A stretch of 53,632 bases of DNA from an uncultured Nocardioides sp. (GTDB taxonomy: Bacteria > Actinomycetota > Actinomycetes > Propionibacteriales > Nocardioidaceae): positions 1 through 53,632 of the forward strand of contig NZ_CAMPGZ010000003.1 in the NCBI RefSeq assembly GCF_946885725.1, written 5' to 3'. Shown here piece after piece: positions 1-7,837 of the stretch. The position numbers were made by a program, and so were the translations under genes. The first letter of the stretch is position 1. Every line of letters begins with the position of its first letter. A model generated the notes under the pieces. That model searched no databases and was not told the origin of the DNA. It saw only the letters and a program-made list of their open reading frames with translations.

Positions 1-1709
1 GGCAGCCGCAGGGCTCCCGGCGCGGCGTCCGGCACGACCGGGTTCTTCGGCTCCACCGGGGCGAGCCGGCGGTAGGTCGCACCGAGCTCCGGGCGCGGGT
101 CGGCCTCGCCCTTGTTGGGCCAGAACGCCATCGCGCGCTCGGCCTGGGCGGTGATGGTCAGCGACGGGTTCACCCCGAGGTTGGCGCTGACGGCCGAGCC
201 GTCGACGACGTGCAGACCCGGGTAGTTGTGCACCCGCTGGAACGGGTCGATCACGCCGCTGTCGGCGTCGAGGCCGATCGTGCAGCCGCCGATGAAGTGC
301 GCGGTGAGCGGCCGGTTGAACGGCTCCCCGATCGAGCCGCCGGGGCGGCCGCCGATCAGCGCCGCCATCCGGCGTACCGCGTCGTTGCCCGCGGGGATCC
401 AGGTGGGGTTCGGCACGCCGTGGCCCTGGCGCGAGGTGAGGTAGCGGCGCCGGGAGAACGGCAGCTTCTTCGTGTACGTCGTGATCGAGTTGTCGAGGCT
501 CTGCATCACCAGCGCGATGACGGTGCGCTCCGACCAGTGCTTCATGTCGTAGAGGTCGAAGGCGTTGGCCTTCTCCTTCCACATCTCCTTCAGCCACGTG
601 CGCCAGCGCGGGATCGGCCCGTCGCCGTCGGTGAGCACGGTCTGCAGCAGCGACATCAGGTTGCTGCCCTTGCCGTAGCGGACCGGCTCGATGTGGGTGT
701 CGGGGTCGGGGTGGAAGCTCGAGGTGATCGCGATGCCCTGGCTGTAGTCCACCGAGGTGTCGGGCGCGATCGCGCCGAGGATCGACTCGGAGTTGGTGCG
801 TGACAGGAAGCCCAGCCGCGGCGAGAGCTTCGGCAGGTGGCCCTCGTCGCGCATGCGGTGCAGCAGCCGCTGCGTGCCGAGCGCGCTGGCGGAGAACACG
901 ACCTGCTCCGCGGTCAACGTGCGCGTCGCGGAGCGGCGGCGCAGCTTGGCCTTGGTGAACCGGACCTGCACGTCGTACCCGCCGCTCTCGCGGGGGCGCA
1001 CCCGCGTGACCGTGGTCAGGGGCAGCACCACCGCGCCGTTCGCCTCGGCGAGGTAGAGGTAGTTCTTCACCAGGGTGTTCTTGGCGTTGTGGCGGCAGCC
1101 GGTCATGCACTCGCCGCACGCCCGGCAGGGGTTGCGCGCCGGGCCGACGCCACCGAAGTACGGATCGGGCTGCGCGCGGTCGGGGTCGTTGTCCTGGCCG
1201 GGGATGCCGAAGAACACGCCGACCGGCGTCGGGTGGAAGGTGTCGGCGACGCCCATCTCGGTCGCGACCTTCTCCATCACCTCGTCGGCGGGCGTGCGCA
1301 GCGGGTTCTCGACGACGCCGAGCATCCGCTTGGCCTGGTCGTAGTACGGCGCCAGCTCGTCGCGCCAGTCGGTGATGTGGCTCCACTGCGGGTCGCGGTA
1401 GAACGCGTCGAGGGGTTCGTAGAGCGTGTTGGCGTAGACCAGCGAGCCGCCGCCGACACCCGCGCCGGACACGATCATGCAGTCGCGCAGGGCGTCGATG
1501 CGCTGGATGCCGTAGCAGCCGATCTCGGGGCGGAACAGGAACTTCTTGGCGTCGAACGACGTGGCCGCGAAGTCCTTGTCGTCGAACCGGGCGCCGGCCT
1601 CGAGCACGCCGACCCGGTAGCCCTTCTCGGTCAGGCGCAGCGCGGTGACGGAGCCGCCGAAGCCGGAGCCCACGACGAGAACGTCGAAGTCGAAGTCGGT
1701 CATGCGCAT
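1..1709 (-). CDS. GMC-family oxidoreductase, ChoD-like (C-terminus cut by window edge)
   Basis: An FAD-dependent alcohol/sterol oxidase-like enzyme of the glucose-methanol-choline family. The N-terminus carries a dinucleotide fold (VLVVGSGFGGSVTALRL, then VLEAG about 25 residues on). Near the middle is the C-x2-C-x2-C-x3-C block CRACGECMTGC followed by RHNAKNT, typical of the mycobacterial ChoD-like branch. Late GMC motifs such as HFIGGCTIG and NLGVNPSLTITA are present. The ATG at 1709-1707 shares one base with the stop of the upstream dehydrogenase (TGATG), so the two are probably translationally coupled. A second ATG lies two codons later. The last part of the protein lies beyond position 1. 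True cholesterol oxidase activity is not established for this branch; a broader sterol or alcohol dehydrogenase role is equally possible. Confidence 0.9.
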   Translation of the reverse strand, partial: MRMTDFDFDVLVVGSGFGGSVTALRLTEKGYRVGVLEAGARFDDKDFAATSFDAKKFLFRPEIGCYGIQRIDALRDCMIVSGAGVGGGSLVYANTLYEPLDAFYRDPQWSHITDWRDELAPYYDQAKRMLGVVENPLRTPADEVMEKVATEMGVADTFHPTPVGVFFGIPGQDNDPDRAQPDPYFGGVGPARNPCRACGECMTGCRHNAKNTLVKNYLYLAEANGAVVLPLTTVTRVRPRESGGYDVQVRFTKAKLRRRSATRTLTAEQVVFSASALGTQRLLHRMRDEGHLPKLSPRLGFLSRTNSESILGAIAPDTSVDYSQGIAITSSFHPDPDTHIEPVRYGKGSNLMSLLQTVLTDGDGPIPRWRTWLKEMWKEKANAFDLYDMKHWSERTVIALVMQSLDNSITTYTKKLPFSRRRYLTSRQGHGVPNPTWIPAGNDAVRRMAALIGGRPGGSIGEPFNRPLTAHFIGGCTIGLDADSGVIDPFQRVHNYPGLHVVDGSAVSANLGVNPSLTITAQAERAMAFWPNKGEADPRPELGATYRRLAPVEPKNPVVPDAAPGALRL

Positions 1710-3313
1710 CACTTCCGGCCGAGGCGGTTGAGCACGCGCAGGCTCGTCGTCATCACCTTCGCGAACGTCTCGTCGCTCATCCCGAGCATCGGCGAGAGTC
1801 TCAGCAGCCGCTGGGTCGCGACCGACTGCGCCTCGGTGTAGCGGAGCACACCCTCGGCGCCCTGACGACGGCCCAGGCCGGACTGACGCATGCCGCCCAT
1901 CGGCGAGGCGATGCTGGCGAACGTGGCGCCGAACGCCTCGTTGACATTGACCGTCCCGCACTTGATCTGCGCGGCGACGGCCCGCCCCCGCCCGGTGTCG
2001 CGGGTGTAGACCGACCCGTTGAGGCCGTACTCCCCCTCGTTGGCGCGTGCGATCGCGTCCGACTCGTCGCCGAACCGGTAGACCGAGACCACCGGCCCGA
2101 ACGTCTCGGCGCCGAAGCAGGCCATGTCCGGCGTGACGCCCTCGAGGATCGTCGGCTCGTAGTAGAAGGGCCCGAGGTCCGGGCGCGGACGGCCGCCGGT
2201 CAGCACGCGGGCGCCCTTGGCGCGGGCGTCCTCGACGTGGGCGATGACGTTCTCGAGCTGCTGCTTGCTCGTGAGCGAGCCCATGTCGCTGCCCCAGTCG
2301 ATGCCGGGCTTGAGCACCATCGCCTCGGTGCGGGCGACGAGCTTCTCCATGAACCGGTCGTAGACCTGGTCGGCGACGAACATCCGCTCGGTCGAGACGC
2401 ACAGCTGGCCGGCGTTGGAGAAGCTGGCCCGTACGGCGCCCTCGGCCGCGCGGTCGAGGTCCGCGTCGCGCAGCACGAGGATCGGGTTCTTGCCGCCGAG
2501 CTCGAGGGAGCAGCCGATCAGCCGGTCGGCGCACTGCTTGGCGATGATCCGTCCGGTCGCGGTCGAGCCGGTGAAGCAGACGTAGTCGGCGCGGTCGACG
2601 ATCGCCGTACCGATCTCCGGGCCGGGGCCGGCGACGACCTGCCAGAGGTCGGCGGGAAGCCCTGCCTCCTCGAGGAGCCGCTTGCCGAGCAGCGCGGTGA
2701 GCATGGTCTGGGCGTCGGGCTTGGCGACGACCGCGTTGCCGGCGAGCAGCGCCGGGATGCCGTCGCAGAGCGCGAGCGTGAACGGGTAGTTCCAGGGCGA
2801 GATGATCCCGACGACGCCCTTCGGGTGGTGGTGCACGTCGACGCGGGTGAGGCCGGGCACCAGCCCGGGCACGCGCCGGCTCGCGAGGTGCTCCTCGGCG
2901 GTCCTCCCGTAGTAGCGCGCGGTGAGGGCGATGTGCAGCGGCTCGTCGAAGGCGTGCTTGCGGGCCTTGCCGGACTCCCAGCAGATCAGGTCCATGATCT
3001 CGGCCTGCCGGTCGAGCACCAGGTCGTGCAGCCTGAGCAGCACGGCGCTGCGCTCGGCGAGCGAGGTGCGCGCCCAGGCCCGCTGCGCCCGGCGCGCCCG
3101 CGCGAACGCCTCGGCCACGTCGTCCGGGCTGCTCTGCGGCACCATGCCGAGCGGCTGCCCGTTGACCGGGGCGTACGTCGGCTCGGCCCGGCCGGTCGTG
3201 GACAGCACGCCGTCCGTCAGCGACCGCACGTAGCCAGGCTCTAGTGCATAGGAGGCGGTGGGGTCGGTGTCCGGGTCGCGCAGGTCGGAGGTCCCGAGAC
3301 GCTTCTCGCTCAT
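1709..3313 (-). CDS. NAD(P)-dependent aldehyde dehydrogenase, succinate-semialdehyde type (GabD2-like)
   Basis: Oxidises an aldehyde, most likely succinate semialdehyde, to the acid. The 534 residues contain the full ALDH signature set: FTGSTATGRIIAK for cofactor binding, LELGGKNPILVL with the general-base Glu, and FSNAGQLCVSTERMFV with the catalytic Cys. It ends at the start of the GMC oxidoreductase, so the two form an operon. The upstream gap to the divergent sulfatase is only 77 bp and holds an inverted repeat. A -10-like CATACT lies about a dozen bases before the ATG, so the message may be nearly leaderless. ALDH substrate specificity cannot be read with confidence; the family is certain. 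Confidence 0.9.
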   Translation of the reverse strand: MSEKRLGTSDLRDPDTDPTASYALEPGYVRSLTDGVLSTTGRAEPTYAPVNGQPLGMVPQSSPDDVAEAFARARRAQRAWARTSLAERSAVLLRLHDLVLDRQAEIMDLICWESGKARKHAFDEPLHIALTARYYGRTAEEHLASRRVPGLVPGLTRVDVHHHPKGVVGIISPWNYPFTLALCDGIPALLAGNAVVAKPDAQTMLTALLGKRLLEEAGLPADLWQVVAGPGPEIGTAIVDRADYVCFTGSTATGRIIAKQCADRLIGCSLELGGKNPILVLRDADLDRAAEGAVRASFSNAGQLCVSTERMFVADQVYDRFMEKLVARTEAMVLKPGIDWGSDMGSLTSKQQLENVIAHVEDARAKGARVLTGGRPRPDLGPFYYEPTILEGVTPDMACFGAETFGPVVSVYRFGDESDAIARANEGEYGLNGSVYTRDTGRGRAVAAQIKCGTVNVNEAFGATFASIASPMGGMRQSGLGRRQGAEGVLRYTEAQSVATQRLLRLSPMLGMSDETFAKVMTTSLRVLNRLGRK

Positions 3314-3315
3314 AT

Positions 3316-3343
3316 ACCGAGAGTATGTGACGCCCGTCTCGGT
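3316..3343. promoter_or_regulatory. inverted repeat between divergent genes, candidate operator
   Basis: ACCGAGA (3316-3322) and TCTCGGT (3337-3343) form a perfect 7-bp inverted repeat with a 14-bp spacer. It sits in the short gap between the minus-strand aldehyde dehydrogenase and the plus-strand sulfatase. The position fits a regulator-binding site serving both promoters. No dedicated regulator is adjacent, so the assignment is inference only. Confidence 0.3.
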
Positions 3344-3390
3344 GACTACCCCGCGGTAACCAAACCCGGAGTGCGGCGCGTCACGGAGGT

Positions 3391-4917
3391 ATGAGGCTCC
3401 CGTTCCGGCGTCACCACTGGGCCGGCCTGACCGCCGTCGTCCTGCTGCTCACCCTCGTCCCTGCAGGGGTCCAGCTCGCCGTGCACGGCACCCGGTCCGC
3501 GGCCGAGGCGTCCTCGGTGGCGTCCTCGTCGGGGCCCGTCGACGGACCGGCGCCGACGCCGAACCGGCCCAACATCCTGCTGATCACCACCGACGACATG
3601 GCCGACGGCGACCTCCGGTGGATGCCGCGCACGCGGGCTTGGCTGCAGCAGCAGGGCGCCGACCTCACCGACTTCATCTCGCCGCATCCCCTCTGCTGCC
3701 CGGCCCGGGCGGAGATCCTCACCGGCCAGTACGCCCAGAACAACGGGGTCCGGCACAACAAGGGCAGTCGCGGGGGCTGGGCCGCCTACCGCGGTCGCGC
3801 CGCGCAGAACATCGGCGCCTGGCTCCGGGCCGGCGGCTACGAGACCGCCTTCGCCGGCAAGTTCCTCAACGGCTACGAGACCACCGGTGGCCTGCTCCCC
3901 GGCTGGGACCACTGGAACCCCACGCTCGCGGGCACCTACAACCCCTACGACTTCTGGGCGTACGACGACGGCTCGCCGCAGCTCCATCGCGGGATCCACA
4001 TCACCGACTGGCTCGGCGCGCAGACCAACCGCTACGTCGAGGAGTTCGCCGCGACAAGCAAGCCGTTCTTCATCTGGGCGTCGTACGTCGCCCCGCACAC
4101 GATGACCGACCCGACGACGCACCGCTGGGTCCCGCCGATCGCGGCGGAGCGGCACGCGAGGCTCTTCCCCGCCGCGCGGCCCCCGTCGATGTCGAAGCCG
4201 ACGTACCGCCGGACCAACAAGGGCTCCAACCTGGGCGTCTTCCCGTCCAGCGAGGTCTGGCGGCTCACCGACGTCGAGATCGTGCGGATGTTCCGGGCCC
4301 GGATCCGTTCCCTCCAGGGCGTCGACGAGGCCGTCGACGCCACCATGCGGACGCTCCAGGCCACGGGCCAGCTCGACAACACCTACGTGTTCTTCACGTC
4401 CGACAACGGCTACCTCATGGGCGAGCACAACCTGATGGGCAAGAACTTCCCGTACGAAGGCGCCCTGCAGATCCCTGGGCTCGTGCGCGGTCCCGGGATC
4501 GCACCCGGGACCCGGAGCCGGATGACCAGCCTCGTGGACCTCGCGCCGACGTTCCTCGACATCGCCGGCGCCACCGCCGGTCACCGCGTCGACGGGGTGT
4601 CCCTGCTGCCGTACCTCCGCGGCCTCGGTGGCGGGTACCGGACGTCGCTGATCCAGGCCGGCCACGTGAAGCGTGCCTGGCTGTGGCGCGGCGTGCGCAC
4701 CGCGCGATACACCTACGCGCGCTATCCGCGCCGGGGCTTCGTCGAGCTGTACGACCGCAAGGTGAACCCGCACCAGCGCCGCAACGTGGCTCGCGACCCC
4801 GACTACGCGCGCGTCGTGAAGGAGCTGGAGCGCCGCCGCAAGGCGCTGGCCGACTGCGCCGGCCCGGAGCGGTGCAACCGGGACTTCGGCGCGGTGCCAC
4901 GCCCGCGCCGCCGATGA
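3391..4917 (+). CDS. secreted or membrane-anchored sulfatase
   Basis: A type I formylglycine-dependent sulfatase of 508 residues. The activation motif C-x-P-x-R is present as CCPAR, so Cys102 would become formylglycine. The N-terminal metal site NILLITTDDM precedes it and the second metal site SDNGYLMGEH lies further on. Residues 10-31 are a strongly hydrophobic segment after an Arg-rich start, so it is exported or membrane-tethered. The start is odd: GGAGG ends one base before the ATG, too close for a normal ribosome site, and no better in-frame start keeps the hydrophobic segment. The substrate is unknown; a sulfated polysaccharide or aryl sulfate is possible. Its stop is followed by an SDR gene on the same strand after a 76-bp gap. 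Confidence 0.9.
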   Translation: MRLPFRRHHWAGLTAVVLLLTLVPAGVQLAVHGTRSAAEASSVASSSGPVDGPAPTPNRPNILLITTDDMADGDLRWMPRTRAWLQQQGADLTDFISPHPLCCPARAEILTGQYAQNNGVRHNKGSRGGWAAYRGRAAQNIGAWLRAGGYETAFAGKFLNGYETTGGLLPGWDHWNPTLAGTYNPYDFWAYDDGSPQLHRGIHITDWLGAQTNRYVEEFAATSKPFFIWASYVAPHTMTDPTTHRWVPPIAAERHARLFPAARPPSMSKPTYRRTNKGSNLGVFPSSEVWRLTDVEIVRMFRARIRSLQGVDEAVDATMRTLQATGQLDNTYVFFTSDNGYLMGEHNLMGKNFPYEGALQIPGLVRGPGIAPGTRSRMTSLVDLAPTFLDIAGATAGHRVDGVSLLPYLRGLGGGYRTSLIQAGHVKRAWLWRGVRTARYTYARYPRRGFVELYDRKVNPHQRRNVARDPDYARVVKELERRRKALADCAGPERCNRDFGAVPRPRRR

Positions 4918-4993
4918 CCCCGACACAACAGGTTCCTCGGACCACCCGTTCGAGCCGTGGCGCACCGGGCCGCGACGTCCCGACAATCTCGAC

Positions 4994-6010
4994 ATGGGAG
5001 CGGTCCTGGTCACCGGCGCCTCGGGCTTCCTCGGCGGGTACGTCGTACGGCGGCTGCTCGAGGACGGCCACGCGGTGCACGCCCTCGTGCGGTCGCCCGA
5101 CAAGCTGCGCAGCACCCTGGCTCCGCTCGGGATCGACCTCGACGAGCTCGGCGACCGCATCCACGTGTTCATCGGCGACATGACCGACGAGGGCACGGTG
5201 CGAAAGTCGGTCGACGGGTGCGACCACGCCGTCCACGCCGCGGCGACGTTCTCCTACCGGCGACGCGACGCCGAGCGGATGGCGAGGGAGAACAGCACCG
5301 GGACCGCCACGGTGCTCGACGCCGCGATCGACGCGGACTGCGCGAGCGTCGTGCACGTCTCGTCGATCGCCGCGCTGCTGCATCCCGGCGCGACGCTCGG
5401 TCCCCACAGCCCGCCGGGCCTCGAGCTCGGCCCCTACACCAGGAGCAAGGTGGAGTCGGACATCGAGGCCCGGGAGCGGCAGACGGCTGGAGCGCCGATG
5501 GCGATCGTGTACCCCGGCGGCATCCTCGGACCCGACGACCCGAAGCTCGGCGAGTCCAACGAGCTGGTCCGCGACGTGCTGCGCGGGCGTGTCACGGTCT
5601 ACCCGCGTGGCCGGTTCCAGGTGGTCGACGTCCGCGACGCGGCCGAGGTCGTCGTCAGGGCGCTCACCCGGCCGGGTCAGCGGTTCATGGTGCCGGGCGA
5701 GGACGTGACGATGCCTCATCACCGCCTCGCCGAGGTGACCGGACGGCGCCTGCCGGCCCTGGCCGTCCCGCTGGCGGTGGCCCTGCCCGTCCTGCAGCTC
5801 GGCTACCGCACCGGGTGGCCGTGGCTGCCCCACGCGCTCGAGGGCGCCAGGCTCATCGCGTGCGGGACCACCGTGGACGCCTCGGCCACGGTCGAGGAGC
5901 TCGGCGTCGCCGGCCGACCGCTCGAGGACACGCTCCGTGACACGGTCCGCTGGCTCGTGCGGGCGGGCCACATCACCCCGGCGCAGGCGGGTCGCTGCGG
6001 CCGGGAATGA
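4994..6010 (+). CDS. NAD-dependent epimerase/dehydratase (extended SDR, dihydroflavonol-reductase-like)
   Basis: An extended short-chain dehydrogenase of 338 residues. The N-terminal Rossmann motif is LVTGASGFLGGYVVRRLL, and the catalytic Tyr-x3-Lys is in PYTRSKVESD, with a Ser upstream in VHVSSIAAL. Dihydroflavonol reductases, NAD-dependent sugar epimerases and 3-beta-hydroxysteroid dehydrogenases share this architecture, and the exact substrate cannot be told. The position near a GMC/ChoD-like oxidase makes a steroid or hydroxy-acid substrate an idea worth keeping. It follows the sulfatase on the same strand, but the 76-bp gap leaves co-transcription open. Confidence 0.85.
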   Translation: MGAVLVTGASGFLGGYVVRRLLEDGHAVHALVRSPDKLRSTLAPLGIDLDELGDRIHVFIGDMTDEGTVRKSVDGCDHAVHAAATFSYRRRDAERMARENSTGTATVLDAAIDADCASVVHVSSIAALLHPGATLGPHSPPGLELGPYTRSKVESDIEARERQTAGAPMAIVYPGGILGPDDPKLGESNELVRDVLRGRVTVYPRGRFQVVDVRDAAEVVVRALTRPGQRFMVPGEDVTMPHHRLAEVTGRRLPALAVPLAVALPVLQLGYRTGWPWLPHALEGARLIACGTTVDASATVEELGVAGRPLEDTLRDTVRWLVRAGHITPAQAGRCGRE

Positions 6011-6162
6011 CCCTGGCGCCGGGACCTCGGGCGGACGTGGGCGAGATCACCGTCAGGTAACCGCCAATCCAGCCGAATGGTAGTTACGAGTCGGCTAGAC
6101 TCGGAACGTCCTCGAACGACGGCGAAAACCGCCTCTGACCAGCAAGAAAGAAGTCGCCCGCA

Positions 6163-6318
6163 ATGTCCTCCGGACAGGCTCCCCTGCTCATGCTCGACCT
6201 CGCGACGAGCACCATCCGCGACCGCCGGCGCGCCGTGCGCGACCTGGCCCCGCGCTCCGCCCTGCTCGGGCGCCGGGCCCGCCGGGCCCTGAGGAGCAGC
6301 GAGCGCGCCGCTCGCTGA
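6163..6318 (+). CDS. small basic protein, 51 residues, function unknown
   Basis: A short open frame from ATG 6163 to TGA 6316-6318, preceded by the purine-rich stretch AAGAAAGAAG at good distance. The product begins MSSGQAPLLMLDLATSTIRD and then turns into an Arg/Ala-rich helix with about 16 basic residues, so it is strongly cationic. Support for its reality comes from context: a possible -10 hexamer TAGACT at 6096-6101 and a very strong terminator hairpin at 6355-6398, which would be unexplained otherwise. No domain is recognised. It could be a nucleic-acid-associated or membrane-active small protein. Confidence 0.5.
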   Translation: MSSGQAPLLMLDLATSTIRDRRRAVRDLAPRSALLGRRARRALRSSERAAR

Positions 6319-6354
6319 CACCTCGCCGGCACCTGGCTGGCACAGAGACAAGCG

Positions 6355-6398
6355 ACGGGCGCCGCCCGCCGGGAGAAAACCCGGCGAGCGGCGCCCGT
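6355..6398 (+). terminator. strong hairpin terminator after the 51-residue gene
   Basis: Two 19-base arms, 6355-6373 and 6380-6398, pair with a single G-U type exception around a six-base loop AGAAAA. The run of GC pairs is typical of actinobacterial terminators without a long U tract. It lies 37 bp after the small-protein stop. Confidence 0.75.
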
Positions 6399-6496
6399 GT
6401 CATGTGCAACCCGCGAGACCGTCCCGTCCCCCGACGTCGGCCTCCGGTGCCGGACCCCGAGCCGTCCGGCCATGTCCACCCTCACCCGGATGGACT

Positions 6497-6533
6497 GGTA
6501 CGTACCACCCGGAGTTTGTGCAACTGCACAAAC
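6497..6533. repeat. two adjacent palindromes in the convergent gap 6399-6593
   Basis: GGTACGTACC (6497-6506) is a perfect palindrome. Eight bases later GTTTGTGCA (6514-6522) and TGCACAAAC (6525-6533) form a 9-bp inverted repeat with a two-base centre. The pair sits between a terminator and the 3' end of the DUF4383 gene, where no start codon needs a promoter. It is flanked by two near-identical copies of TCCGGTGCCGG(G)ACCCCG at 6443-6459 and 6558-6575. Nothing else is seen in this 195-bp gap. Confidence 0.5.
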
Positions 6534-6593
6534 CCGCAGAATCCGGCGCGCGCTGGTTCCGGTGCCGGGACCCCGCGTGGATCGGGGCGCACG

Positions 6594-7046
6594 TCAGCGG
6601 CGCCGGCCCAGCAGCAGGCCGACCGCGACCATGCCGACGCCCAGCACGAAGTGCAGCCAGTCGTCGGCGGTGTTGACCGGGACGAAGTTCGCCGAGCTGT
6701 CCTTGTCGACCACCAGGCCGTACAGCCAGAGCACCAGGTAGGCGGCGCCGCCGCCGACCAGGAACGCCTTGGCGTTGCTCGCGGTGCGGGCGAGCGCGAG
6801 GCCCGCGACACCGAAAAGCAGGTGCACGACGTTGTGCAGGATCGACACCTGGAAGATGCCGAGCAGCGCGGCCTCCGAGTGGTGACCGGCGCCGGCGAGG
6901 TCGCCGTAGTTGGTCGTCACGCCGGGCACGAAGCCAAGCACGCCGACGAGCAGGAACACGGCGCCGACGGCGGCGGCCGCGGCCTGGACGGGCGTGCGCG
7001 GAGCGCGTGATGTCCGAGATGCGCTGGCGTTGGATGCGGATGTCAT
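6594..7046 (-). CDS. DUF4383 integral membrane protein
   Basis: A 150-residue protein with four hydrophobic segments, matching the DUF4383 family common in actinobacteria. Characteristic stretches are GVTTNYGDLAGAGHHSEA, IFQVSILHNVVHLLFGVAGL and NTADDWLHFVLGVGMVAVG. The start is set at the ATG at 7046-7044 because GAGGAGGGAAC lies just upstream; a longer in-frame version would lack such a site. The biochemical role is unknown in the family. It is transcribed in the same direction as the BldC-like gene upstream, 111 bp away. Confidence 0.8.
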   Translation of the reverse strand: MTSASNASASRTSRAPRTPVQAAAAAVGAVFLLVGVLGFVPGVTTNYGDLAGAGHHSEAALLGIFQVSILHNVVHLLFGVAGLALARTASNAKAFLVGGGAAYLVLWLYGLVVDKDSSANFVPVNTADDWLHFVLGVGMVAVGLLLGRRR

Positions 7047-7157
7047 GGGTTCCCTCCTCAGCCGGGACGGCGGACACCGCCCCGGGGACCTGAGGTACCC
7101 CGACATCCGGGCGCTACGCCATCAGCGCTCCCTGCCGGGCAACGCGGCCGGCGCCCG

Positions 7158-7400
7158 TCAGCCGGCTTCCCGCTCCCGCTCGCGAGCCGGGTCGACCACC
7201 CCGTCCAACCCGGCAGCGCGCGCGATCCCGTCCCGCAGCGCCATCACCTCCGAGGCGCGGAACCTCCGGTGCCCGCCCAGGGTCTTGATGACCGTGAGCT
7301 TGCCGGCGTCGCCCCAGCTGGAGACAGTCTTGGGATCGACGTTGAACAGTGCCGCCACCTGCGATGGTTTGAGCAGTACTTCTGTGTTCTCGGGCTTCAC
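7158..7400 (-). CDS. BldC-like MerR-type DNA-binding regulator
   Basis: An 80-residue single-domain regulator. The winged-helix block LLKPSQVAALFNVDPKTVSSW followed by GKLTVIKTLGGHRRFRASEV is the BldC/MerR-like pattern in which GGHRR makes the wing. BldC proteins bind AT-rich direct repeats cooperatively and lack an effector domain. The start is GTG at 7400-7398, preceded by GAGGGGTGG; longer in-frame extensions run into AT-rich intergenic DNA and look non-coding. It faces a 437-bp AT-rich gap and the divergent flavoprotein gene that opens the polysaccharide locus, so control of that locus and of itself is a reasonable inference. Confidence 0.85.
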   Translation of the reverse strand: MKPENTEVLLKPSQVAALFNVDPKTVSSWGDAGKLTVIKTLGGHRRFRASEVMALRDGIARAAGLDGVVDPAREREREAG

Positions 7401-7837
7401 GTTGCCACCCCTCGCGTTCGCCCGCGGGCCCCCGAGCGTCGTCCGACACTCCCGCAGGCCCCTGTCTATATGACGAAGTCGACATGTGCACTCCGTCAAA
7501 TGACGTAAACGCAGGTATCCGGAGATTGGTAAATTTTCCGTTCGATACGGTGACACCGCATGCAGTTCCGGTTTCTTTACAACCCGCCCCCTGCGTCGGG
7601 CCATTCCGAGAATTCGCCGATTCCGCGAGAAGCGGGAGATCCCCAGCCCGCCTGGCACGATCGAACCAGGACTTCGTTCCGGCTAGATCAATTCCTCGGC
7701 GAATTCTTCATCACCGCTGACCGCCGCTAATTCGCGTGCTCATACTGACCCCGGACGTTGGAATTCGTCTACCTCACCGGCCAACCCGGGCCGGCCGCTT
7801 TCTCCGGAAAATCGGAAAAATCAAGGGGGCACGCGAA
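7401..7837. other. AT-rich intergenic region, probable divergent promoter zone
   Basis: This 437-bp gap separates the BldC-like gene from the first gene of the plus-strand polysaccharide arm and is visibly poorer in GC than its surroundings. It contains five AATTC motifs (start positions 7611, 7690, 7702, 7729, 7762), three of them as GAATTC, plus the AT block TTGGTAAATTTTCC near 7527. Short frames on both strands have no coding character. The purine block AAGGGGG near 7823 serves the flavoprotein start at 7838. Promoters cannot be placed precisely. Confidence 0.5.

Noticed and set aside
2237..3244. Long plus-strand frame opposite the aldehyde dehydrogenase
   Set aside because: It is a third-position GC shadow of the real gene, rich in Arg, Asp, Gly and Val, with no recognisable motif.
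7484..7720. Short plus-strand frame between the BldC-like gene and the flavoprotein
   Set aside because: It lies in AT-rich promoter DNA, has no ribosome site, and its product is a low-information mix of residues.
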